64,000 bases of DNA. It comes from Bradyrhizobium sp. dw_78. Its GTDB lineage: Bacteria > Pseudomonadota > Alphaproteobacteria > Rhizobiales > Xanthobacteraceae. The stretch lies in the NCBI RefSeq assembly GCF_018449525.1, contig NZ_JAAVUS010000002.1, positions 310,001 to 374,000 on the forward strand, given 5' to 3'. Every line of letters begins with the position of its first letter. Position 1 is the first letter of the stretch. The position numbers and the translations under genes are program-made. The notes beneath the pieces were generated by a model. It had not been told where the DNA came from, searched no databases, and saw nothing but the letters and a program-made list of their open reading frames with translations. Below, one piece after another: positions 44,799 to 54,971 of this stretch.

Positions 44799-47700
44799 GC
44801 GACTTCTCCGGTGCGGCGGCGGCCGCTTTGGCGTCTTGCATTTTATGTACCATACTAAAGACGACAGGAACAAACATCAGCGTGGCAATGGTGGCGAAGA
44901 TCAACCCGCCGATCACCGCGCGCCCGAGCGGCGCATTCTGTTCGCCGCCCTCGCCGAGGCCCAGTGCCATCGGCGTCATGCCGATGATCATGGCGAGCGC
45001 AGTCATCAGCACCGGACGGAAACGCACGAATCCGGCCTCGATCGCCGCGGCGACGGGATCGCCGAGTTCTTCATAGCGCTCGCGGGCGAAACTGATCACC
45101 AGCACGCTGTTGGCGGTGGCGACGCCCATGCACATGATCGCGCCGGTGAGCGCCGGGACCGACAGCGTGGTCTGGGTCGAGAACAGCATCCAGACAATGC
45201 CGGCGAGCGCGGCCGGCAGCGCGGTGATGATCACGAACGGGTCGGACCACGACTGAAAATTAACCACGATCAGGAAGTAGATCAGGACCACCGCGGCCAA
45301 CAATCCGAACAGCAGTCCGGAAAAGGCGCTGTTCATGGTCTGCACCTGACCGAGCAGCACCACCGAACCGCCCTTCGGCACGTCCTTGGCGGTATCGGCG
45401 ATCACGGTGCGGATATCCGCGGACACCGCGCCGAGATCGCGCCCCTGCGGGGTCGCATAGATCTGCACCATCGGCTGGATATCGTATTGCGAGACCACCG
45501 CGCTCGACGTCGTTCGCGTGATGTTGGCGATGCCGCCGAGGATGGGGGCATCGGTGCCGCCAGCGGTAATCGGCAAGGTCTCGAGCGCGCCCAGCGAATC
45601 GATCTGGTATTGCGGCGTCTGCATCACGATCGAATAGGACACGCCGTTGTCCGGGTTGAGGTAGTAGGTCGGCGAGATCTGTCCGCTGCCGGCGAGATTG
45701 ACCACCAGGCTGTTGGTGACATCGCGCTCGGTCAGGCCGACATATTGCGCGCGGGTCCTGTCGACATCGATATTGAAGGTCGGATTGCTGGCCGATTGCT
45801 GGATTCGCGCGTCGGCGATGCCCGGTATCCTGCGAACCCGGCTGAGCAATTTGTTGGCGTAGGCGAAACTCGCGTTGGCGTCGTTGCCGCGGACCTGAAG
45901 ATCGATCGGCGCCGGCGCGCCGAAATTGAGAATCTGGCTGACGATATCGGCTGGCAGGAACGCGAACGTCATGCCCGGAAATTCCTGCGGCAACTGATCG
46001 CGCAGGGCCTGAACATAGCCGGCGGTCGGCCGGTGGCCTTCTTTCAGCTTGATCTGGATGTCGCCGTCCTGCTCACCGATCACGCCGGTATTGTTATAGG
46101 TCATGTTGATGCCGCTGATCGGCATGCCGATATTGTCGGCCAGCGTTTCGATCTCTGCCGGCGGGATGATCTTGCGGATCGCCTTTTGAACGTCGGCGAA
46201 CTGGTTGGCGGTTTCCTCGACGCGCGTGCCGATCTGGGAACGCACATGCATCAGGATCGAGCCCGCATCGACGGACGGAAAGAAGTTGCGGCCGAGGAAC
46301 GGCACCAGCAGGAACGAAATGCCGACAAAGCCGAGAAACCCGGCGACAAACAGCGGCCGCCGCTGCATCGTCAATGACAGCAGATCGCGATAACCGCCGC
46401 GCACGCGCTCGAACCGCGCCTCGAAAGCGCGCTGAAACCGGACCAGCGGATTGCGCGACCGCGGCAGCGGCGCGTGACCTTCGCCGACATGGGTATGCGG
46501 TTGCAGCAGATATTTCGCCATCGTCGGCACCAGCGTGCGCGACAGGATGAACGACCAGATCATCGCGAACATCACGGCTTCGGCCATCGGCACGAACAGG
46601 AAGCGCGCGACGCCCTGCAGGAAGAACATCGGCACGAACACGATGCAGATGCAGAGCAGCGACACGAAGGCCGGCGTCACGATCTGGTTGGCGCCGTCCA
46701 TGATCGACTGCTCGACCGGCTTGCCCTGCTCGAGGTGGTAATTGATGTTTTCGATCGTCACCGTGGCGTCGTCGACGAGAATGCCGACCGCGAGCGCGAG
46801 CCCGCCCAGCGTCATGATGTTGAGGGTTTCGCCGATCATCGACAGCATAATGATCGCCCCCAGCACCGCGAGCGGGATCGAGGTGGCGATGATGACGGTC
46901 GAGCGCCAGCTGCCGAGAAACAGCAGGATCATGACGCTGGTCAACAGCGCCGCGATGATGCCCTCATAGGCGACGCCGGTGATGGCGCCGCGCACGAATA
47001 CCGACTGGTCGCCGATGAAGCCGATCTTGAGTGCGTCGGGCAGGGAATCCTTGACCTCGACGACCTTGCGCTTGATGCCGGCGATGATATCCAGCGTCGA
47101 GATCGAGCCGGCCTTCAGCACCATCATCAGAACCGAGCGGTTGCCGTCGACGTGAACGATATTGGTCTGTGGCGGATTGCCGTCGCGCACGGTTGCGACG
47201 TCGTGGATGTAGACCATCGCGCCGTTGACGGTCTTGATCGGGAGGTTGCCGAGGTCTTCGATCTTGAGCGGCGAGTTGTTGAGCAGGATGTTGTATTCAA
47301 ATCCGCCGATTTTCTGCGTGCCGACCGGCGTGATCAAATTCTGCGCGGCAAGGGTGTTGGAGACATCCTGCCCGGACAGTCCAAGCGACTGCAGTGCCCT
47401 CGAGTTGAGGTCGATCTGCACCTGGCGCTGCTTGCCGCCGAACGGATAGGGGATCGCGGCGCCCGGCACGGTCACCAGCGGCGTGCGCAACTGGTTGATG
47501 CCGATATCGGCGAGGTTCTGCTCGGTCAGGCCCTCGCCCGACAGCGCGACCTGGATGATCGGAACCGTGGACGCGCTGTAGTTGAGGATCAGCGGCGGCG
47601 TCGCGCCCGCCGGCATCTGCTTGAGCAGCGTCTGCGAGATCGCGGTGACCTGGGCGTTGGCGGTCCGGATATCGACGTTCGGCTGGAAGAAGATCTTGAT

Positions 47701-47976
47701 GATGCCGAAGCCATTGTAAGAATTGGCCACGATATGCTCGATATCGTTGACCGTGGTGGTCAATGAGCGCTCGAACGGCGTGGTGATGCGTCCCGACATC
47801 TGGTCCGGCGGCAAGCCGGTATACTGCCAGACCACGCCGATCACGGGGATGCGAATGTCCGGGAAGATGTCGGTCGGCGTGCGCAGCGCCGCCAACGGTC
47901 CGATGATCAGGAGAAGCAGAGCGAGCACGACGAAAGTATAGGGCCGGCTTAGCGCGATACGGACCAGTGCGATCAT
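44788..47976 (-). CDS. RND efflux pump, AcrB/HAE1-like inner-membrane protein (1062 aa)
   Basis: Proton-driven exporter with the full RND length and two six-helix halves. The N-terminal helix starts MIALVRIALSRPYTFVVLAL and the proton-relay segment is ALAVGILVDDATVTIENINY with the paired Asp of TM4. It is the first gene of the two-gene operon. It resembles the hydrophobe/amphiphile exporter branch rather than the heavy-metal branch. Substrates unknown. No TetR-type repressor lies nearby. Confidence 0.94.
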   Translation of the reverse strand: MIALVRIALSRPYTFVVLALLLLIIGPLAALRTPTDIFPDIRIPVIGVVWQYTGLPPDQMSGRITTPFERSLTTTVNDIEHIVANSYNGFGIIKIFFQPNVDIRTANAQVTAISQTLLKQMPAGATPPLILNYSASTVPIIQVALSGEGLTEQNLADIGINQLRTPLVTVPGAAIPYPFGGKQRQVQIDLNSRALQSLGLSGQDVSNTLAAQNLITPVGTQKIGGFEYNILLNNSPLKIEDLGNLPIKTVNGAMVYIHDVATVRDGNPPQTNIVHVDGNRSVLMMVLKAGSISTLDIIAGIKRKVVEVKDSLPDALKIGFIGDQSVFVRGAITGVAYEGIIAALLTSVMILLFLGSWRSTVIIATSIPLAVLGAIIMLSMIGETLNIMTLGGLALAVGILVDDATVTIENINYHLEQGKPVEQSIMDGANQIVTPAFVSLLCICIVFVPMFFLQGVARFLFVPMAEAVMFAMIWSFILSRTLVPTMAKYLLQPHTHVGEGHAPLPRSRNPLVRFQRAFEARFERVRGGYRDLLSLTMQRRPLFVAGFLGFVGISFLLVPFLGRNFFPSVDAGSILMHVRSQIGTRVEETANQFADVQKAIRKIIPPAEIETLADNIGMPISGINMTYNNTGVIGEQDGDIQIKLKEGHRPTAGYVQALRDQLPQEFPGMTFAFLPADIVSQILNFGAPAPIDLQVRGNDANASFAYANKLLSRVRRIPGIADARIQQSASNPTFNIDVDRTRAQYVGLTERDVTNSLVVNLAGSGQISPTYYLNPDNGVSYSIVMQTPQYQIDSLGALETLPITAGGTDAPILGGIANITRTTSSAVVSQYDIQPMVQIYATPQGRDLGAVSADIRTVIADTAKDVPKGGSVVLLGQVQTMNSAFSGLLFGLLAAVVLIYFLIVVNFQSWSDPFVIITALPAALAGIVWMLFSTQTTLSVPALTGAIMCMGVATANSVLVISFARERYEELGDPVAAAIEAGFVRFRPVLMTALAMIIGMTPMALGLGEGGEQNAPLGRAVIGGLIFATIATLMFVPVVFSMVHKMQDAKAAAAAPEKSHAH

Positions 47977-48146
47977 AAGTCAGTTATTCCCCAGGCCCGC
48001 AAATTGGCGTTCCGATGGCCAATTGGTTCGGGCTGATTTAGCCGAACCTGAGCCAAAAAGCCAACGCACGCAGGGCATAACCACCCTTCACTTCCGCGGC
48101 ACCGCCCGTCGGCGGATACCGCGAAAAGAGCCGTAGAACAGCTTTC

Positions 48147-48815
48147 TCAGGCCGCCCGGACCGAGGTAAGGAACTTGCTGACCTCGGTCTTGAGGCGGCA
48201 GCTGTCGCTGGACAGCGATTGAGCCGCCGACAGGACCTGCGAGGAGGCCGATCCGGTCTCGCTGGCGCCCCGTTGCACGTCGGTGATGTTGGACGACACC
48301 TGCTGCGTGCCCTGCGCCGCCTGTTGCACGTTGCGCGAGATTTCCTGCGTCGCCGCGCCCTGCTCTTCCACCGCCGCGGCGATGGTCGCCGATATTTCCG
48401 ACAGCCGCTCGATAGCGCCGCTGATCTCCTTGATCGCGCCGACGGATTCCTGGGTCACCTCCTGGATGCCGGTGATCTGCTGGCCGATCTCGCCGGTGGC
48501 CTTCGCGGTCTGCTCGGCCAGGGCTTTCACTTCGGATGCCACGACCGCGAAGCCGCGACCGGCCTCGCCGGCACGCGCCGCCTCGATGGTCGCGTTCAGC
48601 GCCAGCAGGTTGGTCTGCCCCGCGATGGTGTTGATCAGTTCGACCACGTCGCCGATCCGCGCCGCCGCTTTCGACAATTCGCTGACCCGGTCGTTGGTCT
48701 TGCGGGCCTGGTCGACCGCAGCGCCGGCCATCCGCGCCGATTCCTGCACCTGGCGGCTGATCTCGTTGACGGAGGACGACAGTTCCTCGGTGGCCGCAGC
48801 CACCGACTGCACCTT
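48147..48815. repeat. Direct repeat copy A (chemoreceptor signalling domain)
   Basis: This segment and 49889-50557 align without insertions or deletions at a constant offset of 1742 bases. They encode the signalling hairpin and C-terminus of the two adjacent chemoreceptors, with only about ten amino-acid differences in about 220. Long nucleotide stretches are identical, for example around the region coding [20 protein letters not shown]. Confidence 0.85.
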
Positions 48816-49832
48816 GGCGGAAGCATCTTCCGAGGCGGTAGCGACCGTGACGGTGAGTTCCTGCGCGCGCTCGGCGGTCGTGGAGAGCGAATTGGCGGAC
48901 GCTTCGAGTTCGGCCGAGGCCGACGACACGGTATCGACGATCTCGCCGACCGCGCCTTCAAAACTGTCGGCAAGCCTGGCCATCTCGGTCTTGCGCTGAA
49001 TGGCGGCGCGCTGTTCCACCGCCTTCACCTCCGCGTGGCTGAAGCGCACGATGGTTTGCACCGTTTGCACGTTGCGTAACGCTTCGCCGATTTCGTCGTC
49101 GCGTTCGACGCGAACGCGGCTGTCGAGCTTGCCTTGCACGATGTTCATCAAAGTGTCGTTCAGATGCCGCATCGGGCCGCCGACGGCATTCATGATGTGC
49201 AGACCCAGCAGCCCGCAAAACGCAATGCCGAGCAGCGCCACGACCGTTACGATCATGCCGGAAGAGGCAAATGCCGAGGCCAGCGCGACCGCCATCATGA
49301 ACGCCGCCTGGACTGCGACCAGCGTGACCAGCCGCGCCCTGATCGTACCGGTAAACAGCGCAAAACGATCCCGCATCGAACGGCGGCGGATGATGCCGGC
49401 CTCGACCTTGTATTCCGACGGCCTTTTTTCGCGCAGCGCCGCATAAAACCGCTCGGCTTCGGTGCGCTGGTCGGCCGGCAGCCGGGTCCGGATCGAGGTG
49501 TAGCCGGTGACCTTGCCGTTTTCCCGGATCGGCGACGCGGTCGCCAGCACCCAGTAGAAACCACCGTTCTTGCGGCGGTTCTTCACGGCCCCGAGCCAGG
49601 GCTTGCCGGCTTTCAGCGTCTCCCAGAGATTTGCGAAAGCTTCCGGGGGCATGTCCGGATGTCGAATGATGTTGTGCGGCTGGCCAATCAGCTCCGCTTC
49701 GGAAAAGCCTGAGGCCGCGACGAAATCGTCGTTGCAATAGGTCAGCTTTCCCTTGGTGTCGGTCCGCGAAACGATGAGCGTTTCGTCGGTGAGCGAGTAT
49801 TCGACGTCGGTAATCGGGAGATTCTTGCGCAT
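48147..49832 (-). CDS. Aer-like PAS-domain methyl-accepting chemotaxis protein (561 aa)
   Basis: The N-terminal PAS domain (about 10-115) has the Aer-type sequence [20 protein letters not shown] followed by [18 protein letters not shown] and [18 protein letters not shown], a likely FAD-binding redox sensor for aerotaxis. A hydrophobic membrane anchor follows at about 165-215 without a sizeable periplasmic loop, then a HAMP-like segment and the signalling coiled coil with [20 protein letters not shown]. The last 223 codons are nearly identical to those of the receptor directly upstream. Confidence 0.93.
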   Translation of the reverse strand: MRKNLPITDVEYSLTDETLIVSRTDTKGKLTYCNDDFVAASGFSEAELIGQPHNIIRHPDMPPEAFANLWETLKAGKPWLGAVKNRRKNGGFYWVLATASPIRENGKVTGYTSIRTRLPADQRTEAERFYAALREKRPSEYKVEAGIIRRRSMRDRFALFTGTIRARLVTLVAVQAAFMMAVALASAFASSGMIVTVVALLGIAFCGLLGLHIMNAVGGPMRHLNDTLMNIVQGKLDSRVRVERDDEIGEALRNVQTVQTIVRFSHAEVKAVEQRAAIQRKTEMARLADSFEGAVGEIVDTVSSASAELEASANSLSTTAERAQELTVTVATASEDASAKVQSVAAATEELSSSVNEISRQVQESARMAGAAVDQARKTNDRVSELSKAAARIGDVVELINTIAGQTNLLALNATIEAARAGEAGRGFAVVASEVKALAEQTAKATGEIGQQITGIQEVTQESVGAIKEISGAIERLSEISATIAAAVEEQGAATQEISRNVQQAAQGTQQVSSNITDVQRGASETGSASSQVLSAAQSLSSDSCRLKTEVSKFLTSVRAA

Positions 49833-49888
49833 TGCCCGGCTTTAAGAGTTTGAGTTCACATTCATTACAATGATTGCCGTTCAGCGTG

Positions 49889-50557
49889 TTACGCGGCGCG
49901 GACCGAGGTGAGGAATTTGCTGACCTCGGTCTTGAGGCGGCTGCTGTCGCGCGAGAGCATCTGCGCCGCCGACAGAACCTGCGAGGAGGCCGATCCGGTC
50001 TCGCTGGCGCCCCGTTGCACGTCGGTGATGTTGGACGATACCTGCTGCGTGCCCTGCGCCGCCTGTTGCACGTTGCGCGAGATTTCCTGGGTCGCCGCGC
50101 CCTGCTCTTCCACCGCCGCGGCGATCGTCGAAGATATTTCCGACAGCCGCTCGATGGTGCCGCTGATCTCCTTGATCGCGCCGACCGACTCATGAGTCGC
50201 GGCCTGGATGCCGGTGATCTGCTGGCCGATCTCGCCGGTGGCCTTCGCGGTCTGCTCAGCCAGGGCTTTCACCTCGGATGCCACGACCGCGAAGCCGCGA
50301 CCGGCCTCGCCGGCGCGCGCCGCCTCGATGGTCGCGTTCAGCGCCAGCAGGTTGGTCTGCCCCGCGATGGTGTTGATCAGTTCGACCACGTCGCCGATCC
50401 GCGCCGCCGCCTTCGACAATTCGCCGACCCGGTCGTTGGTCTTGCGGGCCTGATCGACCGCAGCGCCGGCCATCCTCGCCGATTCCTGCACCTGCCGGCT
50501 GATCTCGTTGACGGAGGACGACAGTTCCTCGGTGGCCGAGGCCACCGACTGCACATT
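49889..50557. repeat. Direct repeat copy B (chemoreceptor signalling domain)
   Basis: Partner of 48147-48815. Homogenisation by recombination between the two copies would explain the lack of indels and the low divergence, compared with the quite different receptor at 1286-3010. Confidence 0.85.
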
Positions 50558-51589
50558 GGCGGTCGCCTCTTCCGAGGCGGCCGAGACCGCGGTGGCCAGC
50601 TGCTGCGAGCGTTCCGCGGTGGACGACAAGGTACCCGCCGAGGACTCCAGCTGGGATGAGGCCGAGGAAACGGTGTTGACGATCTCGCCGATCATCGATT
50701 CGAACTCGCGGGTGATATTGTCGACCCGGTGGCCACGCTCGATCTTCGCTTCGGCGTCACGCGCAGCCGCTTCATCGGCGGCCTTCTTGGCGATCAACGC
50801 TTCCTTGAAGACTTGCAAGGCGTCCGCCATCGAACCGATCTCGGTCTTCTCGCCCTGATGCGGCACCTCCGCGGTCAGATCTCCGGCGCCCAGCGCCTGC
50901 ATCGGCGTCACGATCGAGGCAATGCCGGTCGAGACGTCGCGGACCAGGTAGATGCCGACGCCGGTTCCGGCGACGACCGCGATACCGAGGATGATCGCGA
51001 GCATCAGGAAAGCAAAAGCATAGGTGTCGGCCGCATCACCGGCCACCTTGTCGGCGCCCGAATTATTGAGGTCGATATCCTTGGTCAGGATTTCGTCCGC
51101 CTCCAGCGCGATCTTGTTCACCGTTTTCGTATTCAGGTCATGGGCTTCGTGGGGAAACTGACCGGCCTCCTTGCGGGAAAGCGCCATGACTTCCTCGGCG
51201 CCTTTCTTGTATTTGTCCCAGCTTTGCGTCCATTGATTATAGAGGGCACGCTCCTCCGGAGCCGAAATCAACGACTCGTAGGTCTGGCGGATCTTGTTGT
51301 TGCGATCGACAACCCCGGCCAGCGTCTTTTCCTCCGCCAGCTTTTCCTCCAACGTCTCGGCCAGCAGGTGTTCGCGCACCACGTTGCGGTAGGTGATGAC
51401 GCCGGCACGCAGATCGCCCAGCACACGAACGCTTGGCAGCCAACTGGTCGTGATATCAACGGTATTGGCGTTGATCGCCCGCATATCCCGGACCGCAAGC
51501 AGGCCCATACCGGCCATCGCGAGGAGCAGGAAGGCGACGACGGCCGTGATCTTGGCGCGAATCGAGTACTTAGCGAACATGATTTGCAA
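49889..51589 (-). CDS. Methyl-accepting chemotaxis protein with periplasmic four-helix sensor (566 aa)
   Basis: Transmembrane helix at about 9-29, a roughly 155-residue periplasmic 4HB_MCP-type sensor (containing [20 protein letters not shown]), a second helix at about 188-212, HAMP, then a signalling domain. The cytoplasmic end matches the downstream Aer-like receptor almost residue for residue, while the sensor halves are unrelated. This is a classic domain-swap arrangement. The ligand is unknown. Confidence 0.94.
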   Translation of the reverse strand: MQIMFAKYSIRAKITAVVAFLLLAMAGMGLLAVRDMRAINANTVDITTSWLPSVRVLGDLRAGVITYRNVVREHLLAETLEEKLAEEKTLAGVVDRNNKIRQTYESLISAPEERALYNQWTQSWDKYKKGAEEVMALSRKEAGQFPHEAHDLNTKTVNKIALEADEILTKDIDLNNSGADKVAGDAADTYAFAFLMLAIILGIAVVAGTGVGIYLVRDVSTGIASIVTPMQALGAGDLTAEVPHQGEKTEIGSMADALQVFKEALIAKKAADEAAARDAEAKIERGHRVDNITREFESMIGEIVNTVSSASSQLESSAGTLSSTAERSQQLATAVSAASEEATANVQSVASATEELSSSVNEISRQVQESARMAGAAVDQARKTNDRVGELSKAAARIGDVVELINTIAGQTNLLALNATIEAARAGEAGRGFAVVASEVKALAEQTAKATGEIGQQITGIQAATHESVGAIKEISGTIERLSEISSTIAAAVEEQGAATQEISRNVQQAAQGTQQVSSNITDVQRGASETGSASSQVLSAAQMLSRDSSRLKTEVSKFLTSVRAA

Positions 51590-51766
51590 TCTTCCGGGTG
51601 AGCACGTGTTGGCGTTTCTGGCTGAGCTTACGAATCGGCGGGACAGGATCCCCCGGCGGCATTAAACCTGCCGGTTCCTGCATTTACGTTAACCTCGCAC
51701 CCGTGAGATTACGGAAAGGCCGAAGGCTCGGACCATTCGCCGGCAGAGGCGCACGGCCAGTGCGGT

Positions 51767-53068
51767 TCAGTGCATCAGCTTGAGGGCGTCGGAGAAGAAT
51801 TCCGGACCGCCGAAATTGCCCGACTTCAGCGCCAGCAGCATTTCGCCGGCGTCGGCCCCGACGGCGCGCAACACCGGCACGCCGGCCGCGATTTCCGCAC
51901 CGACCAGAAAAGCCGGAATTTTCAGACGATCCACCACCGCGCCGGACGTTTCACCGCCGGCGACCACCAGCCGCCGCACGCCTGCCTGAACCAGCCCTTC
52001 GGCGATATCCGCCATCGCCTGCTCGATCGCATGTCCGGCTGCATTGCGGCCATGCCGAGACTGCAGAGCGGCAACTTCCTCCGGCGCCGAACTGCTGGCG
52101 ATCAGAACCGGCCCCTGCTTGAGCCGTTCCGCGGCCCAGGCCAGCGCGTGACGGGATTCGTCCTTGCCCGAAATGATCTGCTCGGGATCGAGATGAAGCA
52201 CCGGCATGGTCTTTTCGGCGTTGGCGATCTGCCGCAACGTTGCCTGCGAGCAGCTTCCGGCAAGGCACGCCGCGGGCCCGCCGACCGGCGCGTCCGCAAC
52301 CGCCTCCGGCACGTTCGATTGCGCCCGCCGCGCCGACGCCAGCGCGTGGGCAAGGCCAAGTCCGATGCCGGACGCCCCGACCGAAAGCCGGTGGTCCCGC
52401 GCTACCGCGCCGATGGTTTCCAGATCGGAATCGAACACGGCATCGATGATCGCCGCGCCAACACCCTGACGCGCGAGATCGGCAAGCCGCGCCCGGACGG
52501 CATCCGGCCCGCGCGCCACCGCCGCGAGATCGACAAGGCCGATCCTGGTCCCACTCTGGCGCGCCAATACCCGCACCAGGTTGGAATCGTGCATCGGATT
52601 GAGCGGATGGTCCTTGAGCGGACTTTCGTTCAGAGGCACCGGGCCCACGAACAGATTGCCCTGATAGACGGTGCGGCCGGTTTCGGGAAAAGCCGGCGTC
52701 ACCAGCACGATGGCCTCGCCGCAATCGTCGCGCAGCGCATCCATGACCGGACCGATATTGCCGGCGTCGGTGGAATCGAAGGTCGAGCAGATCTTGAACA
52801 GAATGTGACAAGCCCCTCGCCCGCGTAGCCATTTTTCCGAGGCGCGCGAGCGCTCGACCGCGAGGCGGGCTTCGATCGAGCGGCTCTTCAGCGAAACCAC
52901 CACCGCGTCGACTTGCGGCAGCGCCAGATCGTCCGGGGGCACACCGATGGTCTGGACCGTGCGCAGTCCGGCCCGGGTCAAGGTGTTGGCGAGGTCGGAA
53001 GCGCCGGTGTAATCGTCGGCGATGCAGCCCAGCGATAATTGAGAGGACAATTTCGCGGCCGCCGTCAC
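51767..53068 (-). CDS. otnK: 3-Oxo-tetronate kinase OtnK (four-carbon acid sugar kinase, 433 aa)
   Basis: DUF1537-type kinase that phosphorylates 3-oxo-tetronate at O4. The N-terminal substrate domain has LGCIADDYTGASDLANTLTR, and LFKICSTFDSTDAGNIGPVM binds the acid. The C-terminal nucleotide domain has RRLVVAGGETSGAVVDRLKI. Length is normal. It overlaps otnI by 4 bases, and its family partners (isomerase, dehydrogenase, aldolase-type decarboxylase) are all adjacent, which makes the assignment strong. Confidence 0.92.
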   Translation of the reverse strand: MTAAAKLSSQLSLGCIADDYTGASDLANTLTRAGLRTVQTIGVPPDDLALPQVDAVVVSLKSRSIEARLAVERSRASEKWLRGRGACHILFKICSTFDSTDAGNIGPVMDALRDDCGEAIVLVTPAFPETGRTVYQGNLFVGPVPLNESPLKDHPLNPMHDSNLVRVLARQSGTRIGLVDLAAVARGPDAVRARLADLARQGVGAAIIDAVFDSDLETIGAVARDHRLSVGASGIGLGLAHALASARRAQSNVPEAVADAPVGGPAACLAGSCSQATLRQIANAEKTMPVLHLDPEQIISGKDESRHALAWAAERLKQGPVLIASSSAPEEVAALQSRHGRNAAGHAIEQAMADIAEGLVQAGVRRLVVAGGETSGAVVDRLKIPAFLVGAEIAAGVPVLRAVGADAGEMLLALKSGNFGGPEFFSDALKLMH

Positions 53069-53847
53069 GGTTTCGCTCCGGCATAGGGTCTGAACCAGCC
53101 GAGACCGTCCGATGTCCTGCCGCGCGGATTATATTCGCAGCCGACAAAGCCGCTGTAGCCAAGCCGGTCGAGTTCATCGAACAGGAACGGATAGTTCAGT
53201 TCCTCCCCATCCGGCTCGTTGCGCGAGGGAATGCTGGCGATCTGGACGTGGCCAATGATCGGCATCATCTCGCGCAGCCGCATCGTCACGTCGCCGTGGA
53301 TGATCTGGCAGTGATAGATGTCGAATTGCAGTTTCAGGTTCGGGATCTTCAACTCGGCGATCAGATCGCGCGCAAAGCCGAAATCGTTGAGAAAATACCC
53401 CGGCACGTTGCGCGGGTTGATCGGCTCGAGCACCACGTCGATGCCATGGGGGCCGAAGAACTCGGCGGCCCACGCTACCGATTTGTAGAACGCCTCTACC
53501 GCCGTCCGGTCGTTGCGGCTGGCGATCCCCGCCATCAGATGCAGCCGCTTGACGCCGGTTGCCTTGGCATAAGGCAACGCCGTGTACAGGCTTTGCTGCA
53601 AATCGCCGAAACGGTCCGGCCGCGCCGCAAAGCCCTTTTCGCCGGCCGCCCAATTGCCCGGCGGCAGGTTGAACAGCGCTTGCGTCAGGCCGTTGCGATG
53701 GAGCCGTTCGCCGACCTGCTCGGCCGGGTGCTCATACGGAAACAGGAATTCGACGGCGGTGAAGCCCGCTTGCGCCGCCGCCTCGAAGCGGTCGAGGAAC
53801 GGCACTTCGGTGAACATCATGGAGAGATTGGCGGCGAAACGGGGCAT
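53065..53847 (-). CDS. otnI: 2-Oxo-tetronate isomerase OtnI (hydroxypyruvate-isomerase-like, 260 aa)
   Basis: TIM-barrel isomerase. FAANLSMMFTEVPFLDRFEA, FLFPYEHPAEQVGERL, VVLEPINPRNVPGYFLND (catalytic Glu), QFDIYHCQIIHGDV and FVGCEYNPRGRT (second Glu) match the Hyi/OtnI family. It interconverts 2-oxo- and 3-oxo-tetronate. I start at ATG 53847. It lies between ltnD and otnK in the same operon. Confidence 0.91.
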   Translation of the reverse strand: MPRFAANLSMMFTEVPFLDRFEAAAQAGFTAVEFLFPYEHPAEQVGERLHRNGLTQALFNLPPGNWAAGEKGFAARPDRFGDLQQSLYTALPYAKATGVKRLHLMAGIASRNDRTAVEAFYKSVAWAAEFFGPHGIDVVLEPINPRNVPGYFLNDFGFARDLIAELKIPNLKLQFDIYHCQIIHGDVTMRLREMMPIIGHVQIASIPSRNEPDGEELNYPFLFDELDRLGYSGFVGCEYNPRGRTSDGLGWFRPYAGAKP

Positions 53848-53872
53848 TCGACGGTCCTCTTCTATGTCGGTT

Positions 53873-54790
53873 TTATTTTTGTTCGCCCGGCAATTTCGTA
53901 CCGGTAACCTGCGCATACATCCGCGCCACCGAGGCATCGTCGTCGCAGCCCATGCCGGAGGCCGCCGTCATCAGGAACATCTGCAACGCCGCGGCGGCGA
54001 CCGGCACCGGAAATTTCGCCGATCGCGCCATGTCCTGGATAATGCCGAGGTCTTTCACGAAAATCTCGACCGCGCTGCGCGGCGCGTAATCGCCGTCCAG
54101 CACATGCGGCATGCGGTTCTCGAACATCCAGGAATTGCCGGCCGACGCCGTGATCACCTCATAGACCTTCCGAATGTCGAGCCCCTGCCTGGCGGCAAAG
54201 GTGATCGCCTCGGAAGCGGCGGCGATATGCACGCCGGCGAGCAACTGGTTGATCATCTTGAAGGCGGCGCCCTGGCCGGCCGCATCGCCGAGTTCATAGA
54301 GTTTTGCCGCCATCGCATCGAGCGCGGGCCGCGCTTTGGCAAAAGCCGTGGCGCTGCCGGACGCCAGAATGGTGAGTTCGCCCTGCGCCGCACGCTGCGC
54401 CCCGCCGCTAATCGGCGCATCGAGATAATGCCGGCCGGTCGCTTCCAGTTGCTTCGCCAATCGGCGCGCGACATCGGGGTCCATGGTCGCCGATGAGACG
54501 AACACCGCGTCCCTTGCCAGCGTTTCGGCGACACCGTCCACACCGAATAGGATGGTTTCGGTCTGCGCCGCGTTGACGACCACGCTGACGACGATATCGG
54601 CCTGTTTGGCGGCTGCCGCGGGCGTCCTGCCGCCGTTTCCGCCATCGGCGACAAAGCGCGCCACGGCTTCCGCCGAGACGTCGCAGCCGGTGACATCGAA
54701 CCCCGCGCGCCTGAGCGAGGTCGCCATGCCAAAGCCCATCGAGCCCAGCCCGATGACGGCAACACGTGGTCTGGATGCGGATTCAGGCAT
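53873..54790 (-). CDS. ltnD: L-threonate dehydrogenase LtnD (305 aa)
   Basis: Beta-hydroxyacid dehydrogenase family. The Rossmann motif is VIGLGSMGFGMA at about 13-24, the substrate loop DAPISGGAQRA is at 125-135, and the catalytic Lys is K178 with N182 (GAAFKMINQLLAG). It oxidises L-threonate to 2-oxo-tetronate with NAD. The gene context with OtnI/OtnK/OtnC separates it from 3-hydroxyisobutyrate dehydrogenase. It starts at ATG 54790 (GAGGG upstream). It leads the three-gene minus-strand operon. Confidence 0.88.
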   Translation of the reverse strand: MPESASRPRVAVIGLGSMGFGMATSLRRAGFDVTGCDVSAEAVARFVADGGNGGRTPAAAAKQADIVVSVVVNAAQTETILFGVDGVAETLARDAVFVSSATMDPDVARRLAKQLEATGRHYLDAPISGGAQRAAQGELTILASGSATAFAKARPALDAMAAKLYELGDAAGQGAAFKMINQLLAGVHIAAASEAITFAARQGLDIRKVYEVITASAGNSWMFENRMPHVLDGDYAPRSAVEIFVKDLGIIQDMARSAKFPVPVAAAALQMFLMTAASGMGCDDDASVARMYAQVTGTKLPGEQK

Positions 54791-54971
54791 GGGCGGTCCC
54801 TCGGCGTTTCTCATCGCCGCGCTTTGGGGCGCGGCTTTGCCTCCTGCCTATCACGGCTTGGCCGCGCTGCCAAAGCGTGAGACAACACGGAAAATGGGAA
54901 ACGCCAACCTACGGTCCAAGCCTACAGTCAAAGGCTGCTGCGACAAGGCTATTGCGACAGGGGCCACTGCG

